A DNA stretch of 64,000 nucleotides. Origin: Streptomyces albus subsp. albus. Lineage in GTDB: Bacteria; Actinomycetota; Actinomycetes; Streptomycetales; Streptomycetaceae. The stretch spans positions 1-64,000 of the forward strand of contig NZ_JOID01000018.1 of NCBI RefSeq assembly GCF_000719865.1. The letters are read 5' to 3'. Under the pieces are notes generated by a model that made no database searches, was not told the origin of the DNA, and worked only from the letters and a program-made list of their open reading frames with translations. Both the position numbers and the translations under genes were made by a program. This document shows positions 63,305-64,000 of this stretch, piece by piece (position 1 is the stretch's first letter; each line of letters opens with the position of its first letter).

Positions 63305-63868
63305 CTACTTGAAGAAGGCGATGCCGTCGTCCGGGAGGTCCTTCAGGTCCTTGGCCCATTCGCTCGGGTCCACGACCTTCTTGAGGTGCGCCGACATGTA
63401 CGGGCGCAGCTCGACCTCCGGGGTGGCCTTCTCGCCGACCCACATCAGGTCGCTCTTCACATAGCCGTAGAGCCGCTTGCCGCCGGAGTACGGGCCGGAG
63501 GCCGCGGTGCGGGCCACGGCGTCGGTGACCAGGTCGATCTGCGGCTTCTGGTCCGCCAGTTCGCCGTACCAGACCTCGACGACGCCGTCCTGCCGGACCA
63601 TGACGACCTCGACCTTGCGCTCCTTGTCGATGCGCCAGAAGCCCTTCTCGGACTCCAGCGGCCGGACCTTCTTCCCCTCCGCGTCGAGCTCCCAGGTGTG
63701 CGAGGTGTACTCCAGGAAGTCCCGGCCGTCGTGGCCGAAGGTGACCTCCTGGCCGAAGTTGCACTTCTCCGCGCCCGGGAAGTCGTGGACGCCGGCCCCC
63801 TCCCAGTTGCCGAGGAGGAAGGCGAGCGGGACGAGGTCCGGGTGCAGGTCGGACGGGATCTCGATCAT
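63305..63868 (-). CDS. FABP-like / nitrobindin-family protein (UPF0678)
   Basis: A 187-residue beta-barrel protein with the N-terminal GNWEGAG motif and the FLEYTSHTWEL strand. Nitrobindins bind heme on one histidine and isomerise peroxynitrite; here a candidate is a C-terminal His in YMSAHLKKV. Exact function in Streptomyces is unproven. Confidence 0.9.
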   Translation of the reverse strand: MIEIPSDLHPDLVPLAFLLGNWEGAGVHDFPGAEKCNFGQEVTFGHDGRDFLEYTSHTWELDAEGKKVRPLESEKGFWRIDKERKVEVVMVRQDGVVEVWYGELADQKPQIDLVTDAVARTAASGPYSGGKRLYGYVKSDLMWVGEKATPEVELRPYMSAHLKKVVDPSEWAKDLKDLPDDGIAFFK

Positions 63869-63929
63869 GAGTTCAGGCCCTGGCGATCTGTGGGGTGCGG
63901 TGTGGTGCGGTCGGTGCGGAGGCGGCCGG

Positions 63930-64000
63930 TCAGCGCTGTCCCTGGTACAGCTTCTTCCAGGTCAGAGCGCCGAACGCGAGCACGCCGACGACGACCAGGA
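63930..64000 (-). CDS. 3' end of a membrane protein gene, cut by the window
   Basis: The last 22 codons read LVVVGVLAFGALTWKKLYQGQR and a TGA stop: a hydrophobic span and a basic end. The family cannot be identified from this piece. Confidence 0.6.
   Translation of the reverse strand, partial: LVVVGVLAFGALTWKKLYQGQR

Overview
The window is a 64-kb piece of a Streptomyces chromosome. Evidence: GC content is very high with strong third-position G/C, many genes start with GTG, and many are Streptomyces-specific (DUF397 and DUF5753 proteins, RsiG, Nur, PHO-box-controlled pstSCAB, SpoIIE-type phosphatases). Apart from the 5S rRNA fragment I see no RNA gene, and I see no insertion sequence, CRISPR array or prophage.

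Layout. (1) 1-142: 3' end of a 5S rRNA and the rRNA-operon terminator. (2) 0.25-9.6 kb: six leftward membrane or ATPase genes plus a rightward lytic transglycosylase/NlpC protein. They look like a reduced type IV secretion machine (VirB2-, VirB8-, VirB6-, VirB3/PrgI-, VirB4- and TraG/VirD4-like parts plus a VirB1-like wall hydrolase) and correspond in order to what I recall as the cmd (SCO4126-4131) differentiation locus. (3) 9.9-12.8 kb: PAP2 phosphatase, small proteins, a lipoprotein and CsoR. (4) 13.0-19.1 kb: phosphate block, with DUF47-pit rightward and pstS-pstC-pstA-pstB leftward behind a PHO box. (5) 19.2-37.7 kb: housekeeping and regulatory genes, including NlpC/P60, a response-regulator/PP2C fusion, an HBHA-like protein, an XRE regulator, an RHH-DUF4097-ABC operon, HTH/DUF397, a hydrolase-TetR pair and GntR.

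(6) 37.9-54.8 kb: the accessory region. It holds a deazaflavin-type nitroreductase, PadR, an ornithine-cyclodeaminase-like protein, an ABM monooxygenase, KS-alpha, KS-beta, a DpsC-like KSIII with Ser for Cys, a DpsD-like acyltransferase, a heme-less P450 homologue, a glycosyltransferase, dTDP-glucose 4,6-dehydratase, DrrA/DrrB-like ABC exporter, glutathione peroxidase and a DrrC-like UvrA paralogue. Together these resemble the starter-selection, glycosylation and self-resistance parts of an anthracycline (daunorubicin-type) pathway, but no ACP, ketoreductase, aromatase/cyclase or later sugar genes are present in the window. A 16-bp palindromic element related to TACTCAAATTTGAGTA occurs in front of the nitroreductase gene, the PKS operon and (twice) the exporter, suggesting one PadR-controlled regulon. 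The right edge carries a frameshifted DinB gene and a padR fragment cut off at the end of an Eis-like gene.

(7) 54.8-64.0 kb: core genes again, with Eis-like GNAT, asparaginase, RsiG (c-di-GMP-dependent anti-sigma WhiG), Dtd, PAS/GAF/PP2C phosphatase, YgfZ, the nickel regulator Nur, an HATPase anti-sigma-type protein, a nitrobindin-like protein and a cut gene at the end.

All functional calls rest on motifs and remembered family features; no database search was run.
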